Source: Valencia hispanica
Taxonomy: Eukaryota; Chordata; Actinopteri; Cyprinodontiformes; Valenciidae
Assembly (NCBI GenBank): GCA_963556495.2
Contig: OY747702.1
Coordinates: forward strand, 22,084,403 to 22,148,402
Length of the DNA: 64,000 nt
Direction: 5' to 3'
Shown here: piece by piece, positions 1-12,605 of the stretch
Position numbering within the stretch: position 1 is the first letter of the stretch
Layout: each line of letters starts with the position of its first letter
Translations under genes and position numbers: made by a program
The notes under the pieces: generated by a model
What the model saw: the letters and a program-made list of their open reading frames with translations, nothing else
Database searches by the model: none
Told to the model about the DNA's origin: nothing

Positions 1-1017
1 GAATTATACTATGAGTCTGCATGTACAGCTTTGATCCTGAGAAAATTCACAATAAAGTCAAACTAGTTCAGACAATTCTTGTTTTTAAAAATCACAGAAG
101 TTATGCTATTTCTTTACTCCACCTTGGTAAAAGAATGGCTTAAATACACAAATGAAAGCTGAAAACAAGCTACATTCATGCCAGTGATGAGTGGAACTGT
201 ATGAAATACATATAAATTAAAGAAACTGTCTGAAAAATTCAATCTAAATAAAATCACCAGATCCATCAGGTAATCCACTTAAATGGAGCATCTGTTCTTG
301 TATTAAACACAGTACTCACATCAATAAGGGATAATTCAATAAGTATTCAAATTTGTCCATGGCCCCATATGTGTTGTAAGCTGTAATTATTATTCTTCTT
401 CTTCAGGCTGTATTTAGTGTCTTTTTGTCCCTTATTCTTCACAGACACTAGATAGTAGAAATGTGTAAATATGAAAAACCCGAATATGAAGATAAATGTA
501 AGCTTTTAAAACTGAGAGAAAACTCTACCTCTCCATTTTAAATTCTGAATGTCTCCATTTCCAGACTCAACTATTCTGACATGTTTTAAAATATTCTGGA
601 TATTTTACTACAAAACATAGGTTGGTTTTATTATATTCATGTTCCACAGAGCATAAAAAACAGGACACAGAAAATGGCTTCCAATCCACCAAAGCTTTAT
701 TTTGTGTGAAAAATGTGCAAAAGTAACAGGAGAGTCAATGCTGTGATTGACATCTAGACACATAGGTACTGTTTAAAACCCTTATGTAGTAGTCCAGAGT
801 CCAAAGGAAGAACAAGATGTGAAATGTCCCTTTTTTATTTTCAATTAGTGGATTTTAATGACGTTTGATGTCATAAATTAAAAGAAAAATGATGTCATCC
901 ATAGAAAAAGCATTTTATGTTTTAAAAATTGTGACTAAAGAGCATTTGGTGAAACATTAAATCCTGTCATGTATATACCCTTAATGTTTGTGCGTTAATG
1001 TGTCCCCTGCTTTTCAG

Positions 1018-1041
1018 TGTGTGTGTGTGTGTGTGTGTGTG
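1018..1041. repeat. (TG)n microsatellite
   Basis: Twelve uninterrupted TG units. The flanking 1-1190 is AT-rich and shows no gene or recognisable repeat. Confidence 0.95.
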
Positions 1042-1189
1042 TATCTGGATGAAAGGAGCAAACTTCACTGTTTTACTACATAAGGACAGGGTAATTACTT
1101 GACTTTGCTTACTTTTCTTTTTGTTGTTGTTTTTTTTGGGCTTTTGGATGCTTCCATACTTTTTTTTATAGTTAACGATGTGGGGCTGA

Positions 1190-2010
1190 AAGTTCATTGA
1201 TCAATACACTATCAAATTCCTCCTCCCCTCAACTCGAGACTTCATGCTCTATTGATGGTCAGACTGTCACTCCCTCACCTCAGATCAGAAACCTTGGATT
1301 AATTTTTTGACTCCACCCTCTCTTTCCAACCACACGTGTCATATCACTAAAAAAGCTTTCTTTCTCCTCCGAAATATTGCTCGTCGTCCCCCCACTCTGT
1401 CCATTTCTGCTGCAGAAACCCTCATTCATCTCCTTCGGATTCGATTACTGCACAAACCTTCATTCATCTCCTTCAGACTCGATTACTGCAATAGCCTCCT
1501 CTATGGTCTTCCTTCCACTCACCTTAAGAAACTGCAATATATACAGAACTCAGCTGCCCAGCTACTCACCAATACCTGCTCTAGAGATCACATAACTCCT
1601 GTACTACAAAAGCTCCACTGGCTCCCTATTCAGCAGCGCATCCAATTCAAAGTTCTACTCATCACCTACAAAGCTCTCAATATGTCTCCGATCCTCTGTC
1701 TCAAACCTCCTTTCTCAGACCACCAACTCATAACATCATACCATCGGTGACATAGCCTTTGCCATAGCCGCTCCCACCCTATGGAACTCTCTCCTCCCAT
1801 ACTCCGTTCCTCTAACCCCCTCCAGAAATTCAAAAAGCTGTTAAAAACTTAACTCTTCAATCAAGCATTTAACCCCCACTAACCCTTTTGTGTTGTTTTT
1901 TTCTATTGTTTTGTTTACTACTTTGTTTCCTTCTTTGTAAAGAGCCTTTAAGTGGTTGTGAAAAGCTCAATATAAAACCTATGTATTATTATTATTACTA
2001 TTTGACTACC
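1190..2010 (+). mobile_element. L2-like LINE relic, end of reverse transcriptase plus 3' tail
   Basis: The frame from 1307 to 1750 reads like the C-terminal part of fish L2-type reverse transcriptase, including RLDYCNSLLYGLP, QNSAAQLL, HITPVLQKLHWLPI and FKVLLITYKALN. Stops and frameshifts follow from about 1748. The 3' tail (1820-2000) has the usual run through 'aagctcaatataaaacc' and ends in ATT repeats. The copy is 5'-truncated. It carries an internal tandem duplication (see findings). The clade assignment (L2/CR1 group) is from motif similarity only. Confidence 0.75.
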
Positions 2011-3440
2011 AATTAATCAAATTAATATTTAATTAATTATTCAGAAAGTAGTTTGGGCCTCCGCCAGTTGGAGTGCTCATAGTATTCATTATGCTGAGAC
2101 GAATGAATCTTCGTCAGCACAGACAGAGTGTTTGCAGTTCTGAGCAAGAAACTCTATTATTATTTGGTTACTGTGCCAACACCACAGTGGTGCATGTGTG
2201 GGTTATATGTGGTGTGTCTAAGTTACAACACTGAATGTTTTGACACAAGAACAGCTTGACTCAGTTGGAAATCAAATTACTTATGGTATAGTACCAGATC
2301 TATAGGAAGGTGATGCCGGAGTATTTTTTCATACTCATTTGTCTTTTATGCAAACCTATTCAAAGTTGAAAGATGTTCAAAAGGATTTCCAGACTTTTTT
2401 TTGTCTGTTTAAGAATCCTGTCAATTTTTAATATAATTAGCTGACTGTGTCAATGCGGGAAGTGTTTAAGTTTAAAATACATCTTGAGACAATCTGTAAC
2501 ATTTATGCAATAAATGAAAAATTCAAACAGGAAACTACAATAAGAATTTTAGATGTGCAAAAAATGGGTCTGTGGTTGTACCCTGGGTAGAAGATACCCT
2601 CTTCCTGCATGTCATGTGACGGCATCAAAAAAGGATCAATTTTTGTCCACTGGTGGTTTCAGAAACTGAGCACAGCAAATCATTCTGGGGGTGCAGTCAA
2701 TAGAACCTGCTAGCTGGGGCTTTGAGCTAAGCCAGCTGCAGGAGGACAAAACGTACTGGGAGCAGCCCTGTGATTTGAGAAGTCAGCGCAAACTTATCAG
2801 GCTACATGTGTTTACATAAACAGCCCGGCATGCATTTCCGAGGCGAGTGGAGCAAAGGGGGGCTGGGACATCCTTTTAGGCAGACAAGCTGGTGAAAAAC
2901 CCAGATGAAAAAGAAGTGATGGTCAGACTGGGATTTGAGATCTAAAGTCACATTTAAGATGGAAACTGCAAATTCCTGGTGTTACCAAGCTCATGTGACC
3001 AAATCATCCAGCTCGAAGTTAAGAATGAGTCAGAAAAGCATTAGTGGGAGTTCCTTAATTAAGTCAGACCCAGTGAACATTTTTACATTTTTTCACATCT
3101 CAATCACAGATTTTAGAGAACTTAAGGGGGATTTTTTGGACCAAATAAACAGTGTGGCATGCTTGTGAAGTGGAAGAAAGGGATAGATAGGTTAAAAACA
3201 TTTTTTTTTACAAATAAAATGTTAACAAATGTGGCATTCGAATTTAGTATCCCTAAAGCAAAACATTATTATTTTTGGCTGTATTTAAGCTACAACTTTA
3301 ATGGGGGTGTCTTCTTTGCACATCAAGATAATTGATTTTTGTTCATTAATCTCTGCAAAATAGGTCAGGCTCAGTCAGACTGGATGTAAACAGCAGTTTC
3401 CAGGTTTTGACATAGATTCAAAATATGTTTGGACATTAAC
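2011..3440. other. No gene recognised
   Basis: Single-copy looking, AT-rich with a somewhat more GC-balanced patch at 2690-2890. Short open frames such as 2935-3168 lack any family resemblance or splice context. I see no function. Confidence 0.5.
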
Positions 3441-3449
3441 CAGGCCAGT

Positions 3450-3890
3450 CTAACTTTTTCATATGCTTTGCCATAAACCATACATTTTGGCTTTTGCTAA
3501 ATGTTTACAGTCACTGCCCTGCTGGAAAGTGAACCTCTGCCCCAGTTTCAAGTCTTTTGCTGTTTCTAACAGGCTTTCTTCTTGGATTGCCCTGTATGCG
3601 GTTGCATCTCTGATCAGCTTTAATGTCTCTGCTATATAAAAGCATCCCCACACCATAATGCTGCCACTACCATGTTTCACTGTGGGTATGAGGTATTCAG
3701 GGTAGTTTGAAATTGAAAATAATGCATTATTTCACTTACTTTTCACAACTTTGTAGTACTTTGACCTTTCTCATAACCCCCCCCCCCCCAAAAATAAAAT
3801 AAAACACACTGACTTTTGTGGTTGTAATATGACAAAATGTGAAAAACTTCAAGGGGTATAAATAATTTTTGCAAGGCACTATATAAGACT
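3450..3890 (-). mobile_element. Tc1-like transposon relic
   Basis: The minus-strand frame (3680 to 3459) contains MKHGSGSIMVWGCF and FQQGSDCKHLAKAK, degenerate versions of the Tc1 transposase blocks usually reading GGGSIMVWGCF and FQQDNDPKH. At 3840-3888 there is a Tc1 terminus ending in 'tttgcaaggcactat'. The middle of the transposase is missing, so it cannot be active. A C-run at 3778-3790 interrupts the 3' part. Confidence 0.8.
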
Positions 3891-5225
3891 ATATGAGAGT
3901 ACTGCATTATTAAAGCATGTGTGTTTGCTGGAGAAAAGGGAATTACGTACAACATGAAGTATGTGCAGCTTCTATTGGGAGACACTATATGTACCATGAC
4001 ATGAATCAGAAAGTGACTTGCTTAAGTTGAGGTAAACCAAATCAGTCCCTGTGCATGGACAGCTTGGCCTAGATACATACCGTCAATACTAATGACATCA
4101 GGACACAAAGTATCACTATGGAAACCTGGAGGCCTACCCCACACCCATCTGTACTACCAGCAGACAGAAGAAAATGCTTAACTGAGGATGTAAAAAAAAA
4201 AGGGGGCGAAGGTCAGGAAATTTGAAACAGAGCTAAAGGAAGGAGGTGATGAATCAGAGTCAAGATGAGGATGAAGAAGTGGAGGAATGAGCCAAAATGT
4301 TAGACAGAAAAGAAAAGAAAAGGGTGTTGGGGAGGTGGGTTGGTAAGTAGAAGTTGGTTAATTGCCAGTGGGCCATAAAAAAACAGGCAGAGCAGTGTGT
4401 CAGAGCCAAAGCCTGAGACTGCCGGAAAAGAGCTCTTTCCTCCAAACAAAAATCTGCACTCTCATCTTCTCTCCTCCCCTCGTAAGCACCGCCACCCCAT
4501 CCATTACACGCTCGACTCCACTTTGTTCTTAGAACGAGCAGCACTTTCTTTCAAATGGCCCAGATGGATTTTGTTAAAAGATGCCCCCTCACTGTATGTA
4601 TCATCCACATCACAGTTTTATCTCCATCTCTGTGACAAGTAGAAGTAGAGAGGCTAGGCGGAGTGTGGCTCATTTCAGCCTGAACGAGAGAAAAAAAAAA
4701 TGTCCTTCAAAGGGCCCGTTGATTGAAGCATGTTAGGTTTCGGCCCCTAAAAATATTTACTGTAAGCTATTTCCAAGCGTAAAATTGGCTGCTGGTGGGA
4801 AACCTAATTTGGGCTCAGTACCCCACTTTGTCTCACAGCAGGCCTATAAACACACTTTATTCTAGGTGGGTCACAGAGCCATTTGAGCAGATCAATGTGA
4901 GCTAATCACTCAGTCAGGGTTACAGAAAGTGAACAAAACTGAGGCTAACCGAATGAGTACAAACCTCTTCTTGTTAATAGATTTGACAGATAACTGCTAT
5001 GTATTTCATTCCAATAACATGTCATCCATGAGTGTTGTTCTCTTTAAAATTTCAAGAAAGAGTTTTGTCATCTGTGTATCAAAACCCCTGACTGAAAATA
5101 CGAAATCACACTTTTAAAGGATGTTCAGTCAGTTGTTGTTTTTTAACTACAGATGTACTTATTTAGAATTTTTGTTTTTAAAAGCTCTTAAAATTATATA
5201 AATAATTTGACAATTATTTCCCAGA
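3891..5225. other. No gene recognised
   Basis: Unannotated sequence. Overlapping short open frames on both strands at 4260-4642 code for low-complexity peptides and have no family resemblance. Confidence 0.5.
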
Positions 5226-5325
5226 TGGTTTTGGTCTATCACATAAAATCCAAATAAATTCCATTATAAATGTTAAAGAAAAGACTACAATGAAAACGGT
5301 CAAGGTCTGTGAATACTTGCTTTTA
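5226..5325. mobile_element. Tc1-like terminal fragment
   Basis: The run 'ggtctatcacataaaatcc' followed by 'ggtctgtgaatacttgc' is a worn copy of the Tc1 end seen at 3780-3888 and 33180-33290. No transposase remains. The following 5326-5965 shows no gene. Confidence 0.55.
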
Positions 5326-6288
5326 GAGGTAACCACACTTTGCCCATTATTTAGGACAGCACAGTAATACATCAAAGTTTAGGGCTACAGATCACATCAA
5401 ATCTGTTTTCATAAGCTTTATTTACTTGAATTAAAGAATTTTTTTTAGAATTTGCGTGAAATGAACATGCAATGTCCCGACAAGTGCTATGGCCAGCAAA
5501 AAAAAAGGAATAAACCAGGTCCAGTGCCAATGGGCAGGCCGGGGGGCCAGGCACGCCCATTTAGGTATCGTCACGCTCACACAAGACAGATTACAAAGCC
5601 TGTATAAATTAAGTTGCAACCATGCAATGTACTGGCCCAAGACAACCAACAGAGGATGCTGCAGGCAAGTGGCAGAAAAGAAGATACTTTGTTACGGTTG
5701 TATACCAAAATGGAAATTAAAGCTTTGCTCGTTTAAAAATTTGAGCCTGCTAACAGTAGTTATGATGAAAACTTTGTGAGAAATACACCCAAGGAAGAAT
5801 ATAACAAAGGTTTTCAGCAGCAGATCATATTGCATTGTGGATGTAAGACTTGTTGTGTACTAACTATTTTATTAGAGGACATTAATTGGACCCTTGAGGA
5901 TGCAGACAGACACTTTTTATTAAAGATGGCTCTACTCTGCCAAAGTGGTTAGACAAAAGCATTTCAAATTAATTAAATTCAAATTCAAAAATACTTTATT
6001 GATCTCAGAGGGAAATTAAGTGTTGTTGTAGATAATGATGGCTGTGGACAGGAAGGATTTCCTGTAGTGGTCTGTATTGCAGCAAAACTGAAGAAGCCTC
6101 TGACTGAAGAGACACTGTTGTTGTATGACAGTCTCATGAAGAGGATGCTCAGGGTTGTCCATAATTTTTTGATTTTATGAAGAATGCATTATCATCTCCA
6201 GATGTTCCACAGTTGTCCCAAGAACAGAATCAGCCTTCCTTATCAGGTTGTTGAGCCTTTTTAAGTCCCTGACTCTGATGCTGCTACC

Positions 6289-6715
6289 CAGTGCTTAATT
6301 TGTAAATCATTAGGTGCCGGAACGCAAAGTACATGACAGCGCAAGCATGACCAGAGATGCGCACAGGTCCCGGAACGGAGTAAATGGTAGTGGGGAAAAA
6401 ACGTGTAAAAACATGATGTGGGCCTTACAGGCCTGAATGTTTTAAATATTGTAATGTTCTCCGATAGATGCAGACAATGGTTGTATTCGAATGCTTTAAT
6501 GCTGACTGCTGTTGGCCGCAATCACGCCGTACAAAACAGTAATCAAAAGAACTCTCACATAATTTAATTAATTTAAAATAGTTTTTTTATTTTAATAATA
6601 TTTTATACATGAGAGGGATGCCTGATCAGCCAAAATAGGTCCCGGAACGCGGGTAGGTCAGAATCAACAGGTGGGGGATCCTGTTCCGGCAGGATCTGGC
6701 TCAAATTAAGCCCTG
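6289..6715. mobile_element. hAT non-autonomous element (MITE) with perfect 8-bp duplication
   Basis: Terminal inverted repeats begin CAGTGCTTAATTTG on the left and CAGGGCTTAATTTG when the right end is read on the minus strand. The flanks 6281-6288 and 6716-6723 are both CTGCTACC, an exact 8-bp target-site duplication as made by hAT transposases. It lies inside the LINE reverse transcriptase, so it is younger than that LINE copy. The interior shows no transposase. Confidence 0.93.
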
Positions 6716-6723
6716 CTGCTACC

Positions 6724-8200
6724 CCAAGAGATGACGGCTGAAGAGATTACACTCTCCACAACAGACTTGTAGAAGATCTCCAGCATCTTGCTGCAAACCT
6801 TGAAGGACCTAAGCTTCCTCAAGAAGTACAGTCTGCTCTGTTCCTTCTTGTAGATGGTTTCACTGTTGCGCCTCCAGTCCAGTCTGTTGTCAAGGTGAAC
6901 TCCAAGGTATTTATACTCCTCAACCACCTCCAATTCTTCTCCCATGATGGGAACAGTGTTTGACTTATCCCTGTTTCTTCTGAAATCAACAGTCATGTCC
7001 TTTGTTTTATTCACATTCAAAGTAAGATGATTCTTTCCACACCATGTCACAAAGCGGTCCACCAGCTCTCTGTATTCAGCTTCTTGTCCATCTCTGATAC
7101 ACCCGACAATTGCAGAGTCATCTGACTATTTTTGCAGATGATAGGTCTCTGATTACTGGAAGTCTGAGGTGTACAGAATGAAAAGTAATGGTGAGCGTAC
7201 GGTCCCCTGTGGTGCTTCTGTGCTGCTGACCACCTGGTTTGACAGACAATTCACAAATTGTGGTCTGTCTGTCAGGTAGTTACTGATCCAGGCGATTGTT
7301 GAGGGCTCCACCTGTGTCTTCAGGAGTTTCTGACGAAGCAAATCAGGCTGAATTGTGTTAAATGCACTGGAGAAATCAAAGAACATGATCCTCACAGTGC
7401 TGCCTGCTTTGTCCAGATGACAGCGGGTTGGTTGAAGCAGGTGGATGATGGCATCTTCAACTCCAACTCCACAGCGATAAGCAAACTGCAGTGGGTCCTG
7501 ATATGTTCTTCTTTGCTTACTCAGGGGTGCCAACAGGAGTCTCTCCAGGAGCTTCATGATGTGGGATGTCAGGGCAACAGGTCTATAGTCATTGATGACT
7601 GATGGGTGAGTTCTTTTGGGTACTGGAACAAGGCAGGATGTCTTCCACAACACTGGAACCTTCTCCTGAGTTAGGCTAAGGTTGAAGAGGTGCTGCAGAA
7701 TCCCACAGAGCTGCTCAGCACAGGCCTTCAGGACTCTGGGGCTGACACCATCTGGACCTGCAGCCTTTTTCCGGTTCAATTTTTCCAGCTGCCTCTTCAC
7801 CTGACTTTGGGAGACAGACAAGTGGGAGGGGGAGGCAAAGGGGGTAGCAGCATTTCCTGATTTGGTTGAAGTCAAACTTGTGGAATCAGAAGAATCCATG
7901 GCTGAGGTGAAGGATAAAGCATCCGAGGTGTAACAGGAAAGCTGTTGATCAGAGGAGAGTGGGATGTCTGTTTGGCTGGGAACAGGAAAGGAGGATGCTG
8001 AGCTAGTTCCTGAACTGAACCTGTTGAAGAATATGTTCAGTTCATTGGATCGGTCCAGACTTCCATCTATCCATTCCTTCCTGTCCTTCAAGCCTGTGAT
8101 CTTTTTCATTCCTGACCAGACATCTCTGATATTGTTCCTCTGTAGTTTGTTCTCCAGCTTCTTCCTGTATGCCTCTTTGCTGTCTCTGATCTTGCTTCTG
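6724..8200 (-). pseudogene. LINE reverse transcriptase pseudogene
   Basis: Domain order from the N-terminal side (high coordinates): RKKAAGPDGVSPRVLKAC (RT start), NDYRPVALTSHIMKLLERL, MFFDFSSAFNTIQ (catalytic Asp of motif A), EAPQGTVRSPLLFILYTSDF (motif B), SDDSAIVGCI (motif C, a variant YADD box), then NHLTLNVNKTKDM and YKYLGVHLDNRLDW. Two in-frame stops lie between motif B and motif C (TAA at 7155-7153 and a TAG shortly after), so the frame is dead. It is not a host gene. Confidence 0.85.
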
Positions 8201-8700
8201 TATACTCCTCAGTAATTCCCTGTCTTCCTCCCTGAAGGCTCTTTTTTCTTTTCTTCTTTTACTGTGTCTACATTTGTGAATGTGTCCTTGATTGGCATGC
8301 AAAAATGGAATCTCAAGAATCTTAGCTTTCCAAATATGTATAATATGTATATGTACATGAAAAGCATGTTGCAAAAAAGACAAATTTGACCCAGAAGTAT
8401 GTAAAATACAGCCATGGGATGTAAAAAGGGGGTTAAATAAAAAGACTGTTTACTGAACCCCCCCCCAGCTAAATTCGTCTTGCGGCGGGTCTGGAATAAA
8501 GCACTCCACAAACAAACAGATATAGAAAAAGGATCATTTAACAGCTGAATAGTCTACCTTTCTGTTTTGTATGGTTTAACACCACAACCATCATGTGTTG
8601 ATTTGTATCCACCAGGGGGATGTTTGCTACTTTAAGAATTCCATCTGCCCATTTATCAATTACAAAGAACTCAACTAGATCACAATCAAACACCAAAACC

Positions 8701-8887
8701 GGGGCGTTGTGTGCCATAGCGGTTACTGCGGGGCGGGCACCCCATGTGGAGAGGCCTCAGCCCTGGAAGCGGTCAACCTGAGTTCGAGTTCCATCCTCGT
8801 GGACCTTGGCCACATGTCATCCCCCACTTCTCTCCCCTTTTCTACGCTATCCACTGTCAAATTATGGCCACAAAACCTTTTTAAAAA
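8701..8887 (+). mobile_element. tRNA-derived SINE
   Basis: The 5' part resembles a tRNA with a pol III B box (GAGTTCGAGTTCC near 8780), followed by the fish SINE body 'cacatgtcatcccccacttc' and an A-rich end. Flanks 8692-8700 (ACCAAAACC) and 8888-8896 (ACCAATACC) look like a target-site duplication with one mismatch. Confidence 0.75.
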
Positions 8888-8896
8888 ACCAATACC

Positions 8897-11555
8897 CCGA
8901 CCACTAATGTCATCCGCCTTTGAACCCATTCATGAAGACACCATCTTTAGCAAACCTGACCGTCGCAACACATGCCATCTTATAATGATGTTAATTAATC
9001 TTTACCTGAACGTAATAATATTGACTGAACATCCGCCCAATGTAGAGATTCCATATGTATTGACTGGGGTTATAGTCTCAAGCTGTATTTGATCAGTAAG
9101 TATAAAACGGATTCATTTTATTTGGTTTCAACTTATCCTTCTTATGGAGATTGAATCCATTGAATTAAATCATCTTGAGTGTTTCTTTCTCTAGAGGCTG
9201 ATGAGATAACTGTTGATCCAACAGACTGCCACTCAGTCACGTTTGCATAATCCCACAGTGTAGCATTGGTGTCATGGACAGATTCTATAATTTTATGAAA
9301 GTCCAATGAGACAAAGCTTAGTAAAAACAGCAGTAAGGCAAAACCAACAGCAGAAATTTATAGTGAAAAAAGGTCAACCTGAAAGCAAATATCAATTTCT
9401 GTTCAGCTCCAAACCATCTTCTTAACAATCTTAGTAATGTATCTGCTGTTTAAAGATATTAAAGGGTGCTGAAACTCAGTTATTATATACTGTTCATAAT
9501 CAATATATGTGAGCCACATGTAAGTGCTTAATGTTGTTCACTGTGATAGTTTGTAATATTCACACATTATATTAGGCTGGGCCTCAGGCTGGAGCTTTGG
9601 CATGATTTATTCAGTCTTAATGGATTCCATGTAAACAGAGGATTGTGATGAGGCCACTGATATCTGCCTGTCCCTTTGCTGCTGGTTTAGCGGAATTTCC
9701 TCAACGAGGGACAATAATGGTTATTTGTATTCTATTTTATCTTCCTATCAGAAAACCTGAATTCAGCAGACATCAAAAACTGTAAATTAATTACAAATGA
9801 TAAGTGAAGTTTGTGTGTTTAAGTCAAATTTAATGCCTAAAAAACTATGAATGTTTTTTTTAATGTGTGTTTTTACTTTATTAATTAATTTAATGCTTTA
9901 ACTTGAAAAAAAAATAACCTCAGAGATAGCAATGAATAAGAAAGGTGACCAGCCTGAGTAGGATTCTAACATACAGAGAAGAACTATCTTAGCAATCCTA
10001 TATATTAAGTCTTTCAGTCCCACTGAAATACAGAAATGTATCAGTTTGAGCAAAGCTAAACATCATGAACGGTATGGACAGACTGAAAAGTTTAGCTCTT
10101 CTTATAGTAATAACTAATAAAAAGTCACAAGGGAAAACACATTCAAATGAAATTTTTTTCACAGGACATTTGTTCAAATGTATTTCCAATATTAGTTAAA
10201 TATCCTTTTTAAAAGCAAATAAAAAAGAGAGTGAAGTTCTGCAATTTGACTTTTATTATGTTGAGAGTTCCTTTTCCTGATGTAGAGGTTAAACTAAGAT
10301 CAAATGTATCATCTTTGTTTTATACCATGGGAAACGTGTAAAAAACACTGATCAGGTGAAGGTGGAGGGCCCATGATGACACACATGGCACAGATTTTCC
10401 TGCTGCGCCCCTGACTAAAACGTTTTGGGTAATTTTTAAAGACATTTCAACAAATAATGCAACAAACTAAAAAAATGTAGTGGCTAGTATGCTACGTTGT
10501 TACCTTAAGTGAAACTACCAATTTAATAGTTATAGCTTTTGTTTGTGACGTCACGTGCTAACCATCCATTCAATGTTTTACATCATAAATGCTGTGAATG
10601 TGTGCAGGACAGTGGAAAGCAACATTAGACATTAGGAACAGACTGGTACAGGTGCAGTTTGCAGCCTCAGACTGTATTAGACTACATTATTTATCCAGAG
10701 CCATGTCTCCTGAGTAGAACACTATTCAGACATAACAGTAAAAGCTTTCAGTACTGCGTGGCTTAAGGGAAGGGGCTCCTTCCCTCTCTCCTTCTCTCTA
10801 TTTCTCACAGACAGACACACAATACAACATCGTTGATGAAAAGGCCCCATAGTCTTTTCATCAACAGCCATAGCTACTCTAAACTGTGTTTTGGTTGGGA
10901 TCCCTGCTTCAGATCGAATGTTATTACTCGAATGATTTTACATAAGTGATACTGTGATGTCTCGGCAGTAAGGAACGACTATTTTTAGGGTTGTATTAAA
11001 AACTATGCTGGGAAACGATAAAAAGAGGCACATAAACTGAGATCTAATAGGATCTCCACCATTGCTCCAGTTTGAATATAAACACCATGTTCAGCTGTGT
11101 CTCAAACTGTAAAACTGTTTGCTTTGAGTCCAGAGAGGAAATGACAGTGAATATATCTCCTGTCTTGTTTTCCTGGAATATTTTTGATTGTTATTCTGGG
11201 GGCAAACGCACTGTTGTGAGAGCATTGTCACCTCGTAACTAGAAGGTCTATGGTTTAAATCTGGGTTTTCTCTGTGTGCCACAGCTTCTTCCCAGTCTGA
11301 AAACAATTCAGTAAAGTTGCTAATTATAAATTAGGTTGATATGGTTCTGCATACATTAGTGGTGTGGCCAGGACATATCCTGTCCCCAAGGACCCTGAAC
11401 AGGAAAAAGACTAATTTTGAATGGATGAATTATTATTTGGTGTTCACAAAGCCTGGGCAGGAGAGACTAAAAGATTAGAAAAAGGGGTCCACGTCTGTGG
11501 CCTGTGGTTCTGGTGTCAGTTGTGTTGCCTCCTAATAAAAAAGATGCGAGTAACA
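8897..11555. other. No gene recognised
   Basis: AT-rich intronic or intergenic sequence. An overlapping CRE (TGACGTCA, 10546-10553) and E-box (CACGTG, 10552-10557) are present but without CpG or exon context. A pyrimidine-rich patch lies at 10775-10805. Nothing codes convincingly. Confidence 0.5.
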
Positions 11556-11557
11556 TT

Positions 11558-12106
11558 ATGCCCCTTTTCCACTACGGTTGGCTACTATTGTCTGGGACGA
11601 GTCGACCCCTTTTTTCAGACTACCTCTTGCTCAGTCCGCAGTGGGCCAAGGCGACCCAACACGCCCACCTATGGACTGATTGGTTCAGTAAAGTGATGTC
11701 ACTCTCACTCCTACCTACGTAGTGGTAGCCACTGATTGGTCTGGCGGTGTGCGTGGGAAGTGTCGTCTCAGAAGGGTGACACTTGGCTTCCAACGGAGTT
11801 CAAAACATTGCTGGGGGAACCTAAAAAAGGTTTAAGTGCAAATATCGGACCGTGAAGGACCACAACGGCCGGAGTGGGGCACACAGCAAGCAAGGGAAGT
11901 GCTTTGCATAAATGGAGCCCAGTTATGATGAAAGCCCGGCGAGCAATGGGAGAGAGAGTGAGATAGATAGCGTCTCCAGCATTGGCATCTGTAATGTCGC
12001 CAGCTATCGCGCTCCTAAGATGGCAATGGTAACACAACCAGGCCGATCTGGGCAGGGCTGACTTGACATGGCTCGGGCCGACCCGACCCTAGTGGTAAAG
12101 GGGCAT
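11558..12106. mobile_element. MITE with ATGCCCCTTTTCCACTA ends
   Basis: The left end ATGCCCCTTTTCCACTA and the right end, read on the minus strand as ATGCCCCTTTACCACTA, form 17-bp inverted repeats with one mismatch. The interior is more GC-rich than its surroundings. The exact target-site duplication is unclear (flanks ATT and TCG), so the superfamily is not assigned. Open frames within it on both strands are not genes. Confidence 0.75.
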
Positions 12107-12499
12107 TCGCCATCAATTTATCAGTTATTATTTGACCAAAAGTCTGCTTTAATGTATTTAGATATATTTAGAATGAGGATTTTAACAAACCATTTCATGA
12201 ATTGTTTTTCCAAAACAAGCTGTTATCCTTCATGTATCCATCATACTTGGGATGTCATGATCTGAATGTCGGATTGGAGTTCATATCAAGTCATTTGGGA
12301 CTTGAGTCTCATGAATAGTCTCAAATAGAATATCTCAAAGCAAGCTGAAAGCAAGCTGCTAGGTGTAGATCATTTAAGACATTCATCCCAGATTTCAAGT
12401 CTGAGTTGGGTTTTAAGTCTTCAGAGCCTGAGTCTAAGTCAAGTTTGACCTGTTTGTTTTCATTTCCTAAGCACAACCTGAGTTCAGTTCCAATCTCTG

Positions 12500-12605
12500 A
12501 TATGTGTGTGAATGTGTGCGTGAATGGGTGAAATGACTAAATGTAGTGTAAAGTGCTCTGTGGTCCTCTGACTGAAAAAGCGTAATACAAATGCAGGCCA
12601 TATGC
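12500..12605 (+). mobile_element. 5'-truncated SINE tail
   Basis: Carries 'aatgtagtgtaaagtgctctgtggtcctctgactgaaaaagcg' type sequence that matches the 3' part of the complete SINE at 59531-59840. No tRNA-like head remains. Confidence 0.7.

Larger units (their letters stand above)
5966..8270 (-). mobile_element. Rex1/CR1-group LINE, minus strand, with hAT insertion
   Basis: Read on the minus strand, this holds a linker with Lys/Glu-rich sequence, a reverse transcriptase (8200 to 6724 and 6280 to about 6150) and a 3' end at 5985-6020 of the form 'TTTCCCTCTGAGATCAATAAAG' style followed by a GAATTTGAATT tail. The same 3' tail recurs at 29210-29275 and 60545-60605, showing a family of several copies. 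The 5' part (endonuclease) is missing. A 427-bp hAT element at 6289-6715 interrupts it. Confidence 0.85.

Noticed and set aside
10546..10557. Overlapping CRE and E-box as a promoter
   Set aside because: No CpG island, exon or start signal nearby; a lone motif in a large intron-like region.
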